A DNA stretch of 7,473 nucleotides from Halomonas halophila (GTDB taxonomy: Bacteria > Pseudomonadota > Gammaproteobacteria > Pseudomonadales > Halomonadaceae), in assembly GCA_002433675.1 (NCBI GenBank), contig DJIP01000131.1, positions 1 to 7,473 of the forward strand. Direction: 5' to 3'. A model generated the notes under the pieces. It searched no databases. It was not told the DNA's origin and saw only the letters and a program-made list of their open reading frames with translations. A program made the translations under genes and the position numbers. Of this stretch, positions 1 to 6,228 are shown one piece after another. Every line of letters starts with the position of its first letter. The stretch's first letter is position 1.

Positions 1-95
1 AGCGTGCATGACCTGGGGGGCCACCCTCGGGTGACGCTGGGGCAGTGGTGCAGGCAACGTTGAAGCCGGGACTGGAGTCTGTTGGGGGCATGTGA

Positions 96-110
96 TACTG
101 ATTATCAGTA
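96..110. promoter_or_regulatory. 15-base perfect dyad, candidate Lrp operator
   Basis: TACTGAT-T-ATCAGTA has 7-base arms that are exact inverted repeats around one central T, in an AT-rich island within GC-rich surroundings. It has the length and ends of the degenerate 15-base E. coli Lrp consensus (Y at the start, R at the end, AT-rich centre) but departs from it at several inner positions. Lrp proteins commonly regulate their own genes, and this dyad lies 125 bases before the lrp start, overlapping a -10-like element. A role as an autoregulatory operator is inferred from position and symmetry. Confidence 0.4.
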
Positions 111-114
111 AAAT
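109..114 (+). promoter_or_regulatory. Possible -10 element for lrp
   Basis: TAAAAT matches the sigma-70 -10 consensus at five of six positions and overlaps the right end of the dyad at 96-110. No good -35 hexamer is found 16-18 bases upstream, where the sequence is G-rich, so an activator or another start site would be needed. If used, transcription would start near 121 and give a leader of about 114 bases. Confidence 0.25.
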
Positions 115-163
115 GTTTTGCCACCAAGCGATTGGGCGCGAGAGATTGTCGTGAAATGCTTTG

Positions 164-183
164 CGACCAGGCCTTTTTGGTCG
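164..183 (+). promoter_or_regulatory. Stem-loop in the lrp leader
   Basis: CGACCA at 164-169 pairs exactly with TGGTCG at 178-183 across the 8-base loop GGCCTTTT. A pyrimidine-rich run (ATTCTTTCCTT) follows directly. The shape is that of a weak attenuator or a leader hairpin. It is too short, and its tail too mixed, to call a strong intrinsic terminator. It ends about 50 bases before the lrp start codon. Confidence 0.3.
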
Positions 184-234
184 ATTCTTTCCTTGCGTGC
201 CCCCCTCGCCGTCAGACCAGCGTTCAGGACCACA

Positions 235-735
235 ATGAAAACCAAGAACCGCTCCCTCGACCGTATCGACCTGAAGATTCTGCGTTGCCTGCAGGAAAAC
301 GCCCGGGTGTCCTACGTGGACCTCGCCGCCCAGGTGGGATTGTCCACCACGCCTTGTCTGGAGCGCGTCAAGCGTCTCGAGCGCTCCGGGGTGATCCGTG
401 GCTACAAGGCCATCCTCAACCCGCGCATGCTCAAGGCCAATTTGCTGGTGTTCGTCGAGATTAGCCTGGAGACCCAGTCCCCGGCGGTGTTCGACGAGTT
501 CCGTCGTGCCGTGTCCAAGCTGCCGCAGATCCAGGAGTGCCACCTGGTGTCCGGGCAGTTCGACTATATTCTCAAGTGCAGAATTCCAGAGATGTCCGCC
601 TATCGTCAGCTGCTCGGCGACGTGGTGTTGACCCTGCCCGGGGTCAAGGAGTCCAAGAGCTACGTGGTGATGGAAGAAGTGAAGGAAGATTTTGCCCTGC
701 ACGTGCCGGATATCGAAGAGTTCGAGGACAAGTGA
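235..735 (+). CDS. lrp: Lrp, leucine-responsive regulatory protein (AsnC family)
   Basis: A global DNA-binding regulator of amino acid and nitrogen metabolism that works as a multimer in the cytoplasm and responds to leucine, alanine or other amino acids. The 166-residue product has the usual family length. Residues 8-55 form the helix-turn-helix (LDRIDLKILRCLQ, then VGLSTTPCLERVKRLERSG). Residues 68-150 form the RAM effector-binding domain with the conserved blocks LLVFVEISL, ECHLVSGQFDY, MSAYRQLLGD and KSYVVMEEVKE. These blocks nearly match remembered E. coli Lrp and Pseudomonas Lrp/DadR. The ATG at 235 is chosen because AGGA at 226-229 precedes it and the protein then aligns with the family from its N-terminus. 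The in-frame TTG at 118 would add 39 unrelated residues and has no ribosome site. The E1-like gene follows after 6 bases. The dyad at 96-110 suggests autoregulation. An ortholog of Pseudomonas DadR is an alternative reading. Confidence 0.93.
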   Translation: MKTKNRSLDRIDLKILRCLQENARVSYVDLAAQVGLSTTPCLERVKRLERSGVIRGYKAILNPRMLKANLLVFVEISLETQSPAVFDEFRRAVSKLPQIQECHLVSGQFDYILKCRIPEMSAYRQLLGDVVLTLPGVKESKSYVVMEEVKEDFALHVPDIEEFEDK

Positions 736-741
736 GTTTTC

Positions 742-1515
742 ATGAATGACCAGGACCTGCTGCGCTACAGCCGCCAGATCATGCTTCCCCAGGTGGATAT
801 CGAAGGCCAGGAGCGTCTTCTGGCTTCGCGCGCACTGATCGTCGGTGCCGGTGGCCTGGGCTCGCCGGTGGCGCTGTACCTGGCCGCCGCCGGGGTCGGG
901 CAGCTGACCATCGCCGACGCCGATGTGGTCGAGATCTCCAATCTGCAGCGCCAGATCGCCCACCAGGAGCAGGACCTGGGGCGCAACAAGGCCCACTCGG
1001 CCGCCGAATCCGCCACCGCCCTCAATGCACGTTGCCGGGTCAACGCCATCGAACGTCACCTGGACGCCGAGGGGCTGGTTGAGGCGGCGCGGGATGCCGA
1101 CGTCATCCTCGACTGCACCGACCGCTTTTCCAGCCGCTACGCCATCAATGAGGCCAGCGTCGCCGCCGGCGTGCCGCTGGTCTCCGGCGCCGCGATCCGC
1201 TTTTCCGGGCAATTGGCGGTGTTCGATCCGCGCAACGAGAAGAGTCCCTGCTACGCCTGCCTGTATCCGCCGGATGACCAGGGCGACGAGGCGCTGTCGT
1301 GCGCCGAGAGTGGCGTCATCTCGCCGCTGGTAGGGCTGATCGGCTGCTTCCAGGCGCTGGAGGCGGTCAAGCTGTTGTCCGGGGCCGGCACGGCCCACCG
1401 GGGGCTTGCCACCTTCGACGGCCTGAGTGGCGAATGGCGTCATTATCGGCTGGGACGCGATCCGCGCTGTCCGGCCTGTTCCGCCAGGGGGTGGTCCGGC
1501 GGAGGAAGCGCGTGA
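742..1515 (+). CDS. moeB: MoeB/ThiF-family E1-like adenylyltransferase
   Basis: An E1-like enzyme that uses ATP to adenylate the C-terminal glycine of a small ubiquitin-fold sulfur carrier: MoaD for molybdopterin, or ThiS for thiamine. The 257 residues start like MoeB (DLLRYSRQIMLP). The nucleotide loop GAGGLG lies at 35-40. Residues matching the E. coli MoeB catalytic set appear at a constant offset of three: Arg11, Asp59, Asn67, Arg70, Lys83 and Asp127 (in DCTD). The structural zinc site is CYAC (Cys170, Cys173) plus CPAC (Cys243, Cys246), and Cys187 lies in the conserved ALSCAESGV segment. The protein ends just after the zinc site, so there is no rhodanese domain. It starts 6 bases after lrp, and its stop overlaps the start of the LysR gene. 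No other molybdopterin or thiamine gene is visible, so the carrier it serves is uncertain. The family call is firm; the choice of MoeB over ThiF is less so. Confidence 0.85.
   Translation: MNDQDLLRYSRQIMLPQVDIEGQERLLASRALIVGAGGLGSPVALYLAAAGVGQLTIADADVVEISNLQRQIAHQEQDLGRNKAHSAAESATALNARCRVNAIERHLDAEGLVEAARDADVILDCTDRFSSRYAINEASVAAGVPLVSGAAIRFSGQLAVFDPRNEKSPCYACLYPPDDQGDEALSCAESGVISPLVGLIGCFQALEAVKLLSGAGTAHRGLATFDGLSGEWRHYRLGRDPRCPACSARGWSGGGSA
1501..1505 (+). promoter_or_regulatory. Ribosome binding site deciding the LysR GTG start
   Basis: GGAGG lies inside the last codons of the E1-like gene, 6 bases before the GTG at 1512. It is the only strong Shine-Dalgarno near the start of the LysR homology. 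It supports GTG initiation and translational coupling through the GTGA overlap with the upstream stop codon. Confidence 0.7.
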
Positions 1516-2447
1516 GCCGGCAGAGCCCGGTCACCGACTTCGATATTCGTCTATTGCGGGTGTTCAAGGCGGTGGCCGAGTGCGGTGGATTTTCCGCCGC
1601 CGAGAACGAGCTTGGCATCAGTCGTTCGGCCATCAGCCTGCATATGGGCGACCTGGAAAAGCGCCTGGGACTAAAGCTTTGCCGGCGCGGGCGGGGTGGC
1701 TTCGCCCTGACCGAGGAAGGCCGTGAGGTGCTGGAAGGGGCCCGGCGTCTGCTGTCGGGCCTGGAGGCCTTTCGCACCGAGGTCAATGCGCTGCACCACA
1801 GTTTGCGCGGCGAACTCAATATCGGCATCACCGATACCCTGGTCAGCTCACCCGAGATGCGCATCACCCATGCCCTGGCAAGCCTCAAGGCTCAGGGACC
1901 GGAGGTGCGCATCAACATGCACATGGACCCTCCCGGCGAGATCGCCCGCGGGGTGCTCGACGGACGCCTGCATGTCGGTGTGGTGCCGGCGGTCAACCTG
2001 CCTGCCAGCGTCGATAGCCAGGCGCTCTACAGTGAGCGCTCGGGGCTCTACTGTGGCCGGGGGCATCCACTGTTCGCCGAGCCATCCACGTCGCTGGAGG
2101 CCATGGGTGGATGGGGGGCGCTGGGTGAGTGGGACGCCGTGGTGCCGTCCTATCCGTTACCGGAAGCCGGTCGTGAGCGCCATGCCGGGCTCAAGGCCAG
2201 CGCCACCGCCTCCGACCGGGAGGGCGCGGCCTTTCTTATCCTGACCGGGGCCTACATCGGCTATCTGCCGGATCACCATGCCAATCTCTGGGTCGCGCAG
2301 GGACGACTGCGTGAGCTGTGCTGCGAGAGCGCCGCCTACGAGACGCCGTTTGTCGCCATCACCCGCCGTGACCGCCGCCCCCATCGTGTGCTGGAAGCCT
2401 TTCTGGCGGCGCTGGGGAAGAGTGATGCGGGTGTATCAAGCGACTGA
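1512..2447 (+). CDS. LysR-family transcriptional regulator
   Basis: A transcription factor that binds DNA through an N-terminal winged helix and a small ligand through a C-terminal periplasmic-binding-protein-like domain. With the GTG start the product is 311 residues, normal for the family. The winged helix spans about residues 8-67, including FSAAENELGISRSAISLHMG and LEKRLGLKLCRRG, followed by FALTEEG. The effector domain runs from about residue 100 (ELNIGITDTL) to 300, with GAYIGYLPDHHA near 246-257. The frame extends 71 codons upstream into the E1-like gene, but that part is only its shadow. Most LysR genes face their target divergently; this one runs with its neighbours. Its target cannot be read from sequence. 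The polyamine operon 376 bases downstream is the nearest candidate, and E. coli PtrR is a LysR precedent for putrescine use. Both links are inference. Confidence 0.9.
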   Translation: MSRQSPVTDFDIRLLRVFKAVAECGGFSAAENELGISRSAISLHMGDLEKRLGLKLCRRGRGGFALTEEGREVLEGARRLLSGLEAFRTEVNALHHSLRGELNIGITDTLVSSPEMRITHALASLKAQGPEVRINMHMDPPGEIARGVLDGRLHVGVVPAVNLPASVDSQALYSERSGLYCGRGHPLFAEPSTSLEAMGGWGALGEWDAVVPSYPLPEAGRERHAGLKASATASDREGAAFLILTGAYIGYLPDHHANLWVAQGRLRELCCESAAYETPFVAITRRDRRPHRVLEAFLAALGKSDAGVSSD

Positions 2448-2524
2448 TGGCGTCTCCTGGGCCTTTGATCAAACCGCCAACGTCTTCGCTTCTCTGACAT
2501 GATGTCTCGCTTATACTCTTGGCG

Positions 2525-2647
2525 ATGAAACGAGAGACTGACGCTCTGTCATTGCTCTGCGTTGAATTTTCCACGTCTGGCACTTTGGGTTCGAGAGCCT
2601 CGCCGAGGCAACTTCCATTGGGCGGAATGCGTGACGTGAAGTGTTGA
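2525..2647 (+). other. Possible 40-codon small ORF, doubtful
   Basis: An ATG at 2525 opens a 40-codon frame ending in TGA at 2645-2647. TATACT at 2512-2517, a good -10 match, would place a transcription start at about 2524-2525, so the message would be nearly leaderless. There is no Shine-Dalgarno sequence and no good -35 hexamer, and the peptide shows no membrane segment or known motif. It is more likely chance, or a small RNA start, than a gene. Confidence 0.12.
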
Positions 2648-2695
2648 CGTTAGTGCGCAAGCCGCTTTAGGTATCGAATCGCTGACGTTGAAGTC
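2632..2695. repeat. Three TGACGT-containing short repeats
   Basis: TGACGTGAAGTG starts at 2632, TGACGTTAGTG at 2645 and TGACGTTGAAGT at 2683, with a further partial TTGACG at 2719. The first two starts are 13 bases apart and the third is 38 bases further. Such clusters are often binding sites for a regulator of the downstream operon. Which protein binds, if any, cannot be told. Confidence 0.35.
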
Positions 2696-2711
2696 AGGAA
2701 ATTAGTGTTAT
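2682..2711 (+). promoter_or_regulatory. Candidate promoter and operator of the puuB-pot operon
   Basis: CTGACG at 2682-2687 and TGTTAT at 2706-2711, with an 18-base spacer, each match the sigma-70 hexamers at four of six positions. The dyad CTGAC-N6-GTCAG (2682-2697) covers the -35 hexamer and could be an operator. Transcription would start near 2718 and give a leader of about 106 bases containing both hairpins. The match is moderate, and TTGACG at 2644 or 2719 could serve other promoters. Confidence 0.3.
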
Positions 2712-2739
2712 TGGATACTTGACGCCTGGTGGCGAGAAA

Positions 2740-2775
2740 GTGGCACACTGGCGGTGTCACCTTCCTACGAAGGTG
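2740..2775 (+). promoter_or_regulatory. Two overlapping hairpins in the oxidase leader
   Basis: Hairpin A pairs GTGGCAC (2740-2746) with GTGTCAC (2754-2760): seven pairs including one G-U, with a 7-base loop. Hairpin B pairs CACCTTC (2758-2764) with GAAGGTG (2769-2775): seven perfect pairs around the loop CTAC. They share bases 2758-2760, so full A and full B cannot coexist. B ends 48 bases before the oxidase start codon. No T-run follows, so a role in transcript stability, pausing or protein binding is more likely than termination. Confidence 0.35.
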
Positions 2776-2823
2776 CGAGATTCAATAACAACAAGCGCAT
2801 TGCGCAATCAATACGGACTCTCT

Positions 2824-4113
2824 ATGACAGATTCCTCCACGTCCGAGGCCGCCTCCTGGTACCGCGATTCTGTCCGGGTCGAGCTGTTGCCGACACCCAG
2901 CCTCGAGGGCGATGTTCGCGCCGACGTCTGCGTGATCGGGGCCGGGGTGACGGGCTGTTCGGCGGCGCTGCATCTGGCCGAGCAAGGCTACAAGGTGGTG
3001 GTGCTGGAAGCCCATGAAGTGGGCCATGGCGCCTCCGGGCGCAGCGGCGGCCAGATCCTGCCCGGGCTCGGTACCGACATGGACACCGTGGAACAGGCGC
3101 TTGGCCTGTCGGCGGCCCGCGATATCTGGGAAATGAGCCGCGAAGCGGTGCGCCTGACCGCACAGCTGGTCGAGCGCCACGCGATTCCCTGCGACCTTGC
3201 CTGGGGCTACCTGCATGCGGCGGTCAAGCCGCGCCATGTGCGCGAGCTGCGCGCCTTCCAGGAGAGCATGGCGCACAAGTATGACTACCAGGCGCTGGAA
3301 TGGCGCGAGGGCGAGTCGCTGCGCGAACATGTGGTCACCGACGCCTACCCGGCCGCCCTGTGGGAGGCAGAGGGCGGGCATCTGCACCCGCTCAACTATA
3401 CTCTCGGCCTGGCCAGGGCCGCCCAGCAGGCGGGAGCGATCTTCCACTCACATAGCCCGGTTACGGCCGTTGCCAAAGGCGAGCCTGCCCGGGTGAAGAC
3501 CGCCGCCGGACAGGTCACCGCCGACAGTGTGGTGGTGGCGACCAACGCCTACGGCATCGACCTGTTGCCGGAGATGCGTGGACGCATCATGCGCTGTGCC
3601 AATTACATGATCGCCACCGAGCCGATGAGCGAGCAGCAGGCGGCCCAGGTGCTGCCGAAGAATGACGCCCTGTCGGATGCTAATTTTGTGCTCGACTACT
3701 ATCGGTTGTCGGCGGATCGACGCCTGATCTATGGCGGTGAAGTCAGCTACGACGGGCGCCCGCCCAAGGGGCTCGAGGCGCGCATCGACGGCAAGATCCG
3801 GCGCCTGTTCAAGGTGCTCGACGATGTCGAGATCGCCTATCGCTGGGGCGGTGACGTGGCCATCACGCTCAATCGCGCTCCGGACTTCGGCCGGCTGGCC
3901 GCCAACCTCTACTATGCGCAAGGCTACTCCGGTCATGGCATGGCCATGGCGGGACTGGCCGGCAAGTTGCTGGCCGAGACCATCGCCGGGCAGAGCGAGC
4001 GCTTCGACGTCTTTGCCGCCATGCCCCATCGTCGCTTCCCCGGCGGTCGTCTGTTGAGAACACCGCTGTTGCTGCTGGCCACCCACTTCTACAAGCTTCG
4101 CGATCGGCTGTGA
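2824..4113 (+). CDS. puuB: PuuB-like gamma-glutamylputrescine oxidase (FAD)
   Basis: A cytoplasmic FAD-dependent amine oxidase of the DAO family. The reference reaction oxidises gamma-glutamylputrescine to gamma-glutamyl-gamma-aminobutyraldehyde, with release of ammonia and hydrogen peroxide. The product is 429 residues (E. coli PuuB is 426). The FAD Rossmann motif is GAGVTG at 39-44 within DVCVIGAGVTGCSAALHLAE, with LEA at 61-63, then GASGRSGGQ at 69-77, GGHLHPLN at 184-191, LDYYRLSADRRLIYGG at 290-305, YYAQGYSGHG at 363-372 and the family tail FPGGR (405-409) ending YKLRDRL. The ATG at 2824 has only a weak GGA site at 2815-2817. It is preferred because the protein then starts like PuuB; an in-frame TTG at 2719 would run through the leader hairpins. 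potA follows 28 bases after the stop. Oxidation of another amine or a glutamylated polyamine remains possible, since PuuA is not in view. Confidence 0.85.
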   Translation: MTDSSTSEAASWYRDSVRVELLPTPSLEGDVRADVCVIGAGVTGCSAALHLAEQGYKVVVLEAHEVGHGASGRSGGQILPGLGTDMDTVEQALGLSAARDIWEMSREAVRLTAQLVERHAIPCDLAWGYLHAAVKPRHVRELRAFQESMAHKYDYQALEWREGESLREHVVTDAYPAALWEAEGGHLHPLNYTLGLARAAQQAGAIFHSHSPVTAVAKGEPARVKTAAGQVTADSVVVATNAYGIDLLPEMRGRIMRCANYMIATEPMSEQQAAQVLPKNDALSDANFVLDYYRLSADRRLIYGGEVSYDGRPPKGLEARIDGKIRRLFKVLDDVEIAYRWGGDVAITLNRAPDFGRLAANLYYAQGYSGHGMAMAGLAGKLLAETIAGQSERFDVFAAMPHRRFPGGRLLRTPLLLLATHFYKLRDRL

Positions 4114-4141
4114 GCTGCCGACAACGACGAGGAATGCCCCT

Positions 4142-5299
4142 ATGACCGAGACTTCCACCGCCGAGCGCCACTCACAGCGCCGGGATGAGCCCCATGAAGG
4201 CGCACGCCCGGGCGACGATGCCGCCGGATCCGAGCGCACCGCCTCCGCGATCCATATGCAGGGTCTGCACAAGCGCTTCGGCGCCAGTACGGTGGCGCTA
4301 GATGGCGTCGATCTGACCATCGAGGCCGGCGAGTTCTTTACCCTGCTGGGTCCGTCGGGCTGTGGCAAGACCACGCTGCTGCGCATCCTGGCGGGGCTTG
4401 AAGAAGCCGATCAGGGGCGGCTGACCATCGGTGAGCGCGACGTCACCGAGGTGGCGCCACACCATCGCAGCGTCAATACGGTGTTTCAGTCCTACGCGCT
4501 GTTTCCCCACCTGTCGGTGCGCGACAACCTGGCCTTCGGTCTCAAGATGCGCGGTGTCGATCGCGCCGAACGCGAGGCCCGGGTCCAGCGTATCGCCGAG
4601 TTCATCCAGTTGGGTGATCTGATCGATCGGCGCATCGATCAGCTCTCCGGCGGGCAGCGTCAGCGCATCGCGCTGGCCCGGGCGCTGGTCTGCGAGCCCG
4701 ACGTGCTGCTGCTGGACGAGCCGTTGTCGGCGCTCGATGCCGGGCTTCGCAGCCAGCTTCAGGTCGAATTGCTGCGGGTGCAGAAGCGCCTGGGCATGAC
4801 CTTTGTCTTCGTGACCCATGACCAGGACGAGGCCATGGTGATGTCCGATCGCATCGCCGTGCTAAATGGCGGGACCATCCAGCAGGTGGGGCCACCTCGG
4901 GAGGTCTACGAACGCCCGGTCAATGCCTTCGTCGCGCGTTTCATGGGCCATGCCAACCTCTATCCGATCAGCGCCCGACAGGGCCTGCGTGTGACTACCG
5001 AGCTTGGTGAGCTGGAACTCGAGCCCGATCTCGCCACGACAGAGCAAGGGAGTGGTGAGTTGTTGCTGATTCGCCCCGAGACGCTGGATGTGCGTCTGGG
5101 ACGCCATGAGGGCGTGAACCACCTGATCGGGCGGATCACCGAGCGGCTCTATCGTGGCAGCCACGCCGAGTTTCGTCTCACGGTCGGTGACACCACCCTG
5201 CAGGCCACCATCAACAATCGCGGGCGCCGACTGCCCGAGGTCGGCGACGAGGTGACCCTGGTGGTTGCCCCGGAAGACCTTGTCACCGTGGCCAACTGA
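4142..5299 (+). CDS. potA: PotA, polyamine ABC transporter ATPase
   Basis: The cytoplasmic ATPase subunit that powers import of spermidine or putrescine through PotB and PotC. The 385 residues show Walker A GPSGCGKT (70-77), Q-loop Gln116 in VFQSYALFPH, signature LSGGQ (168-172), Walker B VLLLDEP (188-194), D-loop SALD (196-199) and switch His226 in VTHDQDEA. A TOBE-like regulatory domain fills about 308-383 (LLIRPETLDV to LVVAPEDLV). The first 36 residues are charged and low in complexity, longer than the equivalent stretch of E. coli PotA, and precede the ABC fold at IHMQGLHKRFG. The ATG at 4142 has a good site, GAGGAA at 4129-4134. The next methionine, residue 39, has none. PotB begins 11 bases after the stop. 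Sequence alone does not separate PotA from the PotG type; the gene order favours PotA. Confidence 0.9.
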   Translation: MTETSTAERHSQRRDEPHEGARPGDDAAGSERTASAIHMQGLHKRFGASTVALDGVDLTIEAGEFFTLLGPSGCGKTTLLRILAGLEEADQGRLTIGERDVTEVAPHHRSVNTVFQSYALFPHLSVRDNLAFGLKMRGVDRAEREARVQRIAEFIQLGDLIDRRIDQLSGGQRQRIALARALVCEPDVLLLDEPLSALDAGLRSQLQVELLRVQKRLGMTFVFVTHDQDEAMVMSDRIAVLNGGTIQQVGPPREVYERPVNAFVARFMGHANLYPISARQGLRVTTELGELELEPDLATTEQGSGELLLIRPETLDVRLGRHEGVNHLIGRITERLYRGSHAEFRLTVGDTTLQATINNRGRRLPEVGDEVTLVVAPEDLVTVAN

Positions 5300-5310
5300 G
5301 GGGGCATGAC

Positions 5311-6228
5311 ATGACCGATACCGCTGTCCTCGGGCGCAGCCAGGGCATGGTCAGAGAAGCGCGCCATCTTCTCTTTACCGTGAGTCCCGGCGCGGCCTGG
5401 ATCATCGTCTTTCTGGTGCTGCCCAGTGCCTATCTGATGGGCGTGGCCTTCATGACCAACGGGCCCTATGGCCTGCCGCAGATGCCGCTGTCGCTCGACT
5501 CGTTCAAGCAGCTTGCCGGCTTCGGTTTTCTGGGCTGGAGTCCGGGCAATCTATACACCTTGCTGAGGTCGCTGTGGCAGACCCTGGTGGCGACCGGCCT
5601 GGTGGTCATCGTGGCCTACCCGATTGCCTACTACATCACCACCTGTCGGGCGAAATGGCGCCCGATCATGCTGTTGCTGGTGGTGGTGCCGTCCTGGACC
5701 AATCAGGTCATCCGCACCTTCGGCTGGATGAATCTTCTGGCGCCGGGGACGCCGCTGTCCAGCGTCGCCGAGACGCTGGGACTGATCGCCCCCAACATGG
5801 GGCTCTATCCGTCCAACTTCGCGGTGACCCTGGGGCTGGTCTACAACTTCCTGCCGTTCATGGTGCTGCCGCTGTACGCCGCCTTCGAGAAGCTCGACAC
5901 CGCCCAGGTGGAGGCCGCCCAGGACCTCTACGCCACCCCGGTCAAGGCGTTCTGGCACGCGGTCTTTCCTCAGACCTTGCCGGGACTGCTCGCCGGGATC
6001 GTGCTGGTGGCGATTCCGGCCTTCGGTATGTACGTGATTCCGGAGCTACTGGGCGGCGGCAAGGCGCTGATGCTCGGTAATTTGGTGGCCAACCAGTTCT
6101 CCGGCGGGTCGAACTGGCCGCTGGGCGCCGCCGGCGCCATCCTGATGCTGCTGGCGACCTTCGCCGGACTCTATGCCATGCGCCGGATCGGCAAGCGGCT
6201 CGGCGGCGGAGAGGAGGTGGTGATATGA
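5311..6228 (+). CDS. potB: PotB, polyamine ABC transporter permease
   Basis: An inner-membrane subunit that forms half of the polyamine channel with PotC. The 305-residue product has about six hydrophobic segments, roughly at 27-48, 86-110, 117-137, 170-192, 225-245 and 270-290. The EAA loop that docks on the ATPase is at 201-220 (EAAQDLYATPVKAFWHAVFP), and the typical NQVIRTFGWM block is at 131-140. It is about 30 residues longer than E. coli PotB. GGGG at 5301-5304 precedes the ATG at 5311 by 6 bases; an out-of-frame ATG at 5306 lies between them. Its stop overlaps the start of potC by four bases (ATGA), a sign of coupled, equal synthesis of the two permeases. Confidence 0.9.
   Translation: MTDTAVLGRSQGMVREARHLLFTVSPGAAWIIVFLVLPSAYLMGVAFMTNGPYGLPQMPLSLDSFKQLAGFGFLGWSPGNLYTLLRSLWQTLVATGLVVIVAYPIAYYITTCRAKWRPIMLLLVVVPSWTNQVIRTFGWMNLLAPGTPLSSVAETLGLIAPNMGLYPSNFAVTLGLVYNFLPFMVLPLYAAFEKLDTAQVEAAQDLYATPVKAFWHAVFPQTLPGLLAGIVLVAIPAFGMYVIPELLGGGKALMLGNLVANQFSGGSNWPLGAAGAILMLLATFAGLYAMRRIGKRLGGGEEVVI
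6212..6218 (+). promoter_or_regulatory. Strong ribosome binding site for potC inside potB
   Basis: AGGAGGT lies 6 bases before the ATG at 6225, within the last codons of potB. It is the best Shine-Dalgarno in the window and confirms the overlapping ATGA start of potC. Confidence 0.75.

Larger units (their letters stand above)
1..234. other. Non-coding leader upstream of lrp
   Basis: No recognisable gene lies here. Bases 1-63 on the + strand read as an open frame ending in TGA at 61-63 and could be the last 20 codons of an upstream gene, but the peptide has no recognisable family feature. The minus strand is also open from an ATG at 90 down to base 1, with no Shine-Dalgarno sequence in front of it and a proline/glycine-rich product I do not recognise. 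In particular it is not the N-terminus of DadA, the usual divergent neighbour of lrp/dadR in Pseudomonas. The rest of the stretch holds the dyad, the -10-like element and the stem-loop listed separately. Confidence 0.5.
2448..2823. other. Non-coding region before the polyamine operon
   Basis: This 376-base stretch separates the LysR gene from the oxidase. It is less GC-rich than the genes. I see no convincing intrinsic terminator: the dyad GCCTCG-C-CGAGGC at 2597-2609 has no T-run after it. Other small dyads are GACAT-G-ATGTC at 2496-2506 and ATTGCGCAAT at 2799-2808. The promoter candidate, the TGACGT repeats and the leader hairpins are listed separately. Read-through from the LysR gene into the operon cannot be excluded. 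Confidence 0.6.

Noticed and set aside
1..90. Divergent minus-strand gene start at the ATG at 90
   Set aside because: It is open for only 30 codons to the window edge, has no ribosome site and an unrecognised proline/glycine-rich product. A GATAAT box on that strand leaves almost no leader.
113..154. Thirteen-codon upstream frame in the lrp leader
   Set aside because: There is no ribosome site, no run of regulatory codons typical of an attenuator peptide, and no sign of selection.
118..234. N-terminal extension of lrp from the TTG at 118
   Set aside because: No Shine-Dalgarno sequence precedes it, the added 39 residues match nothing in the family, and it would run through the leader stem-loop. 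The ATG at 235 gives the usual length.
1299..1511. N-terminal extension of the LysR gene into the E1-like gene
   Set aside because: The added 71 residues are an out-of-frame reading of the MoeB zinc-site region. The GTG at 1512 has a strong ribosome site and gives normal LysR length.
2597..2609. GCCTCG-C-CGAGGC dyad as a terminator for the LysR gene
   Set aside because: The stem has no following T-run and lies 150 bases past the stop codon; as RNA only four pairs can form around the loop.
2741..2757. Sigma-54 promoter around TGGCAC
   Set aside because: TGGCAC resembles the -24 element, but no GC dinucleotide of the -12 element falls at the required spacing.
2719..2823. N-terminal extension of the oxidase from the TTG at 2719
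   Set aside because: The extra 35 residues have no family match and run through the leader hairpins. The ATG at 2824 gives the PuuB length, despite its weak ribosome site.
2782..3447. A 221-codon minus-strand open frame opposite the start of the oxidase
   Set aside because: It is antisense to the PuuB FAD domain, has no ribosome site or family motif, and is explained by codon bias of the real gene.
3448..4386. A 312-codon minus-strand open frame opposite the oxidase and potA
   Set aside because: It lies antisense to two genes with clear family homology. Its product is rich in His, Gln, Arg and Gly as expected of a high-GC shadow frame, and shows no recognisable domain.
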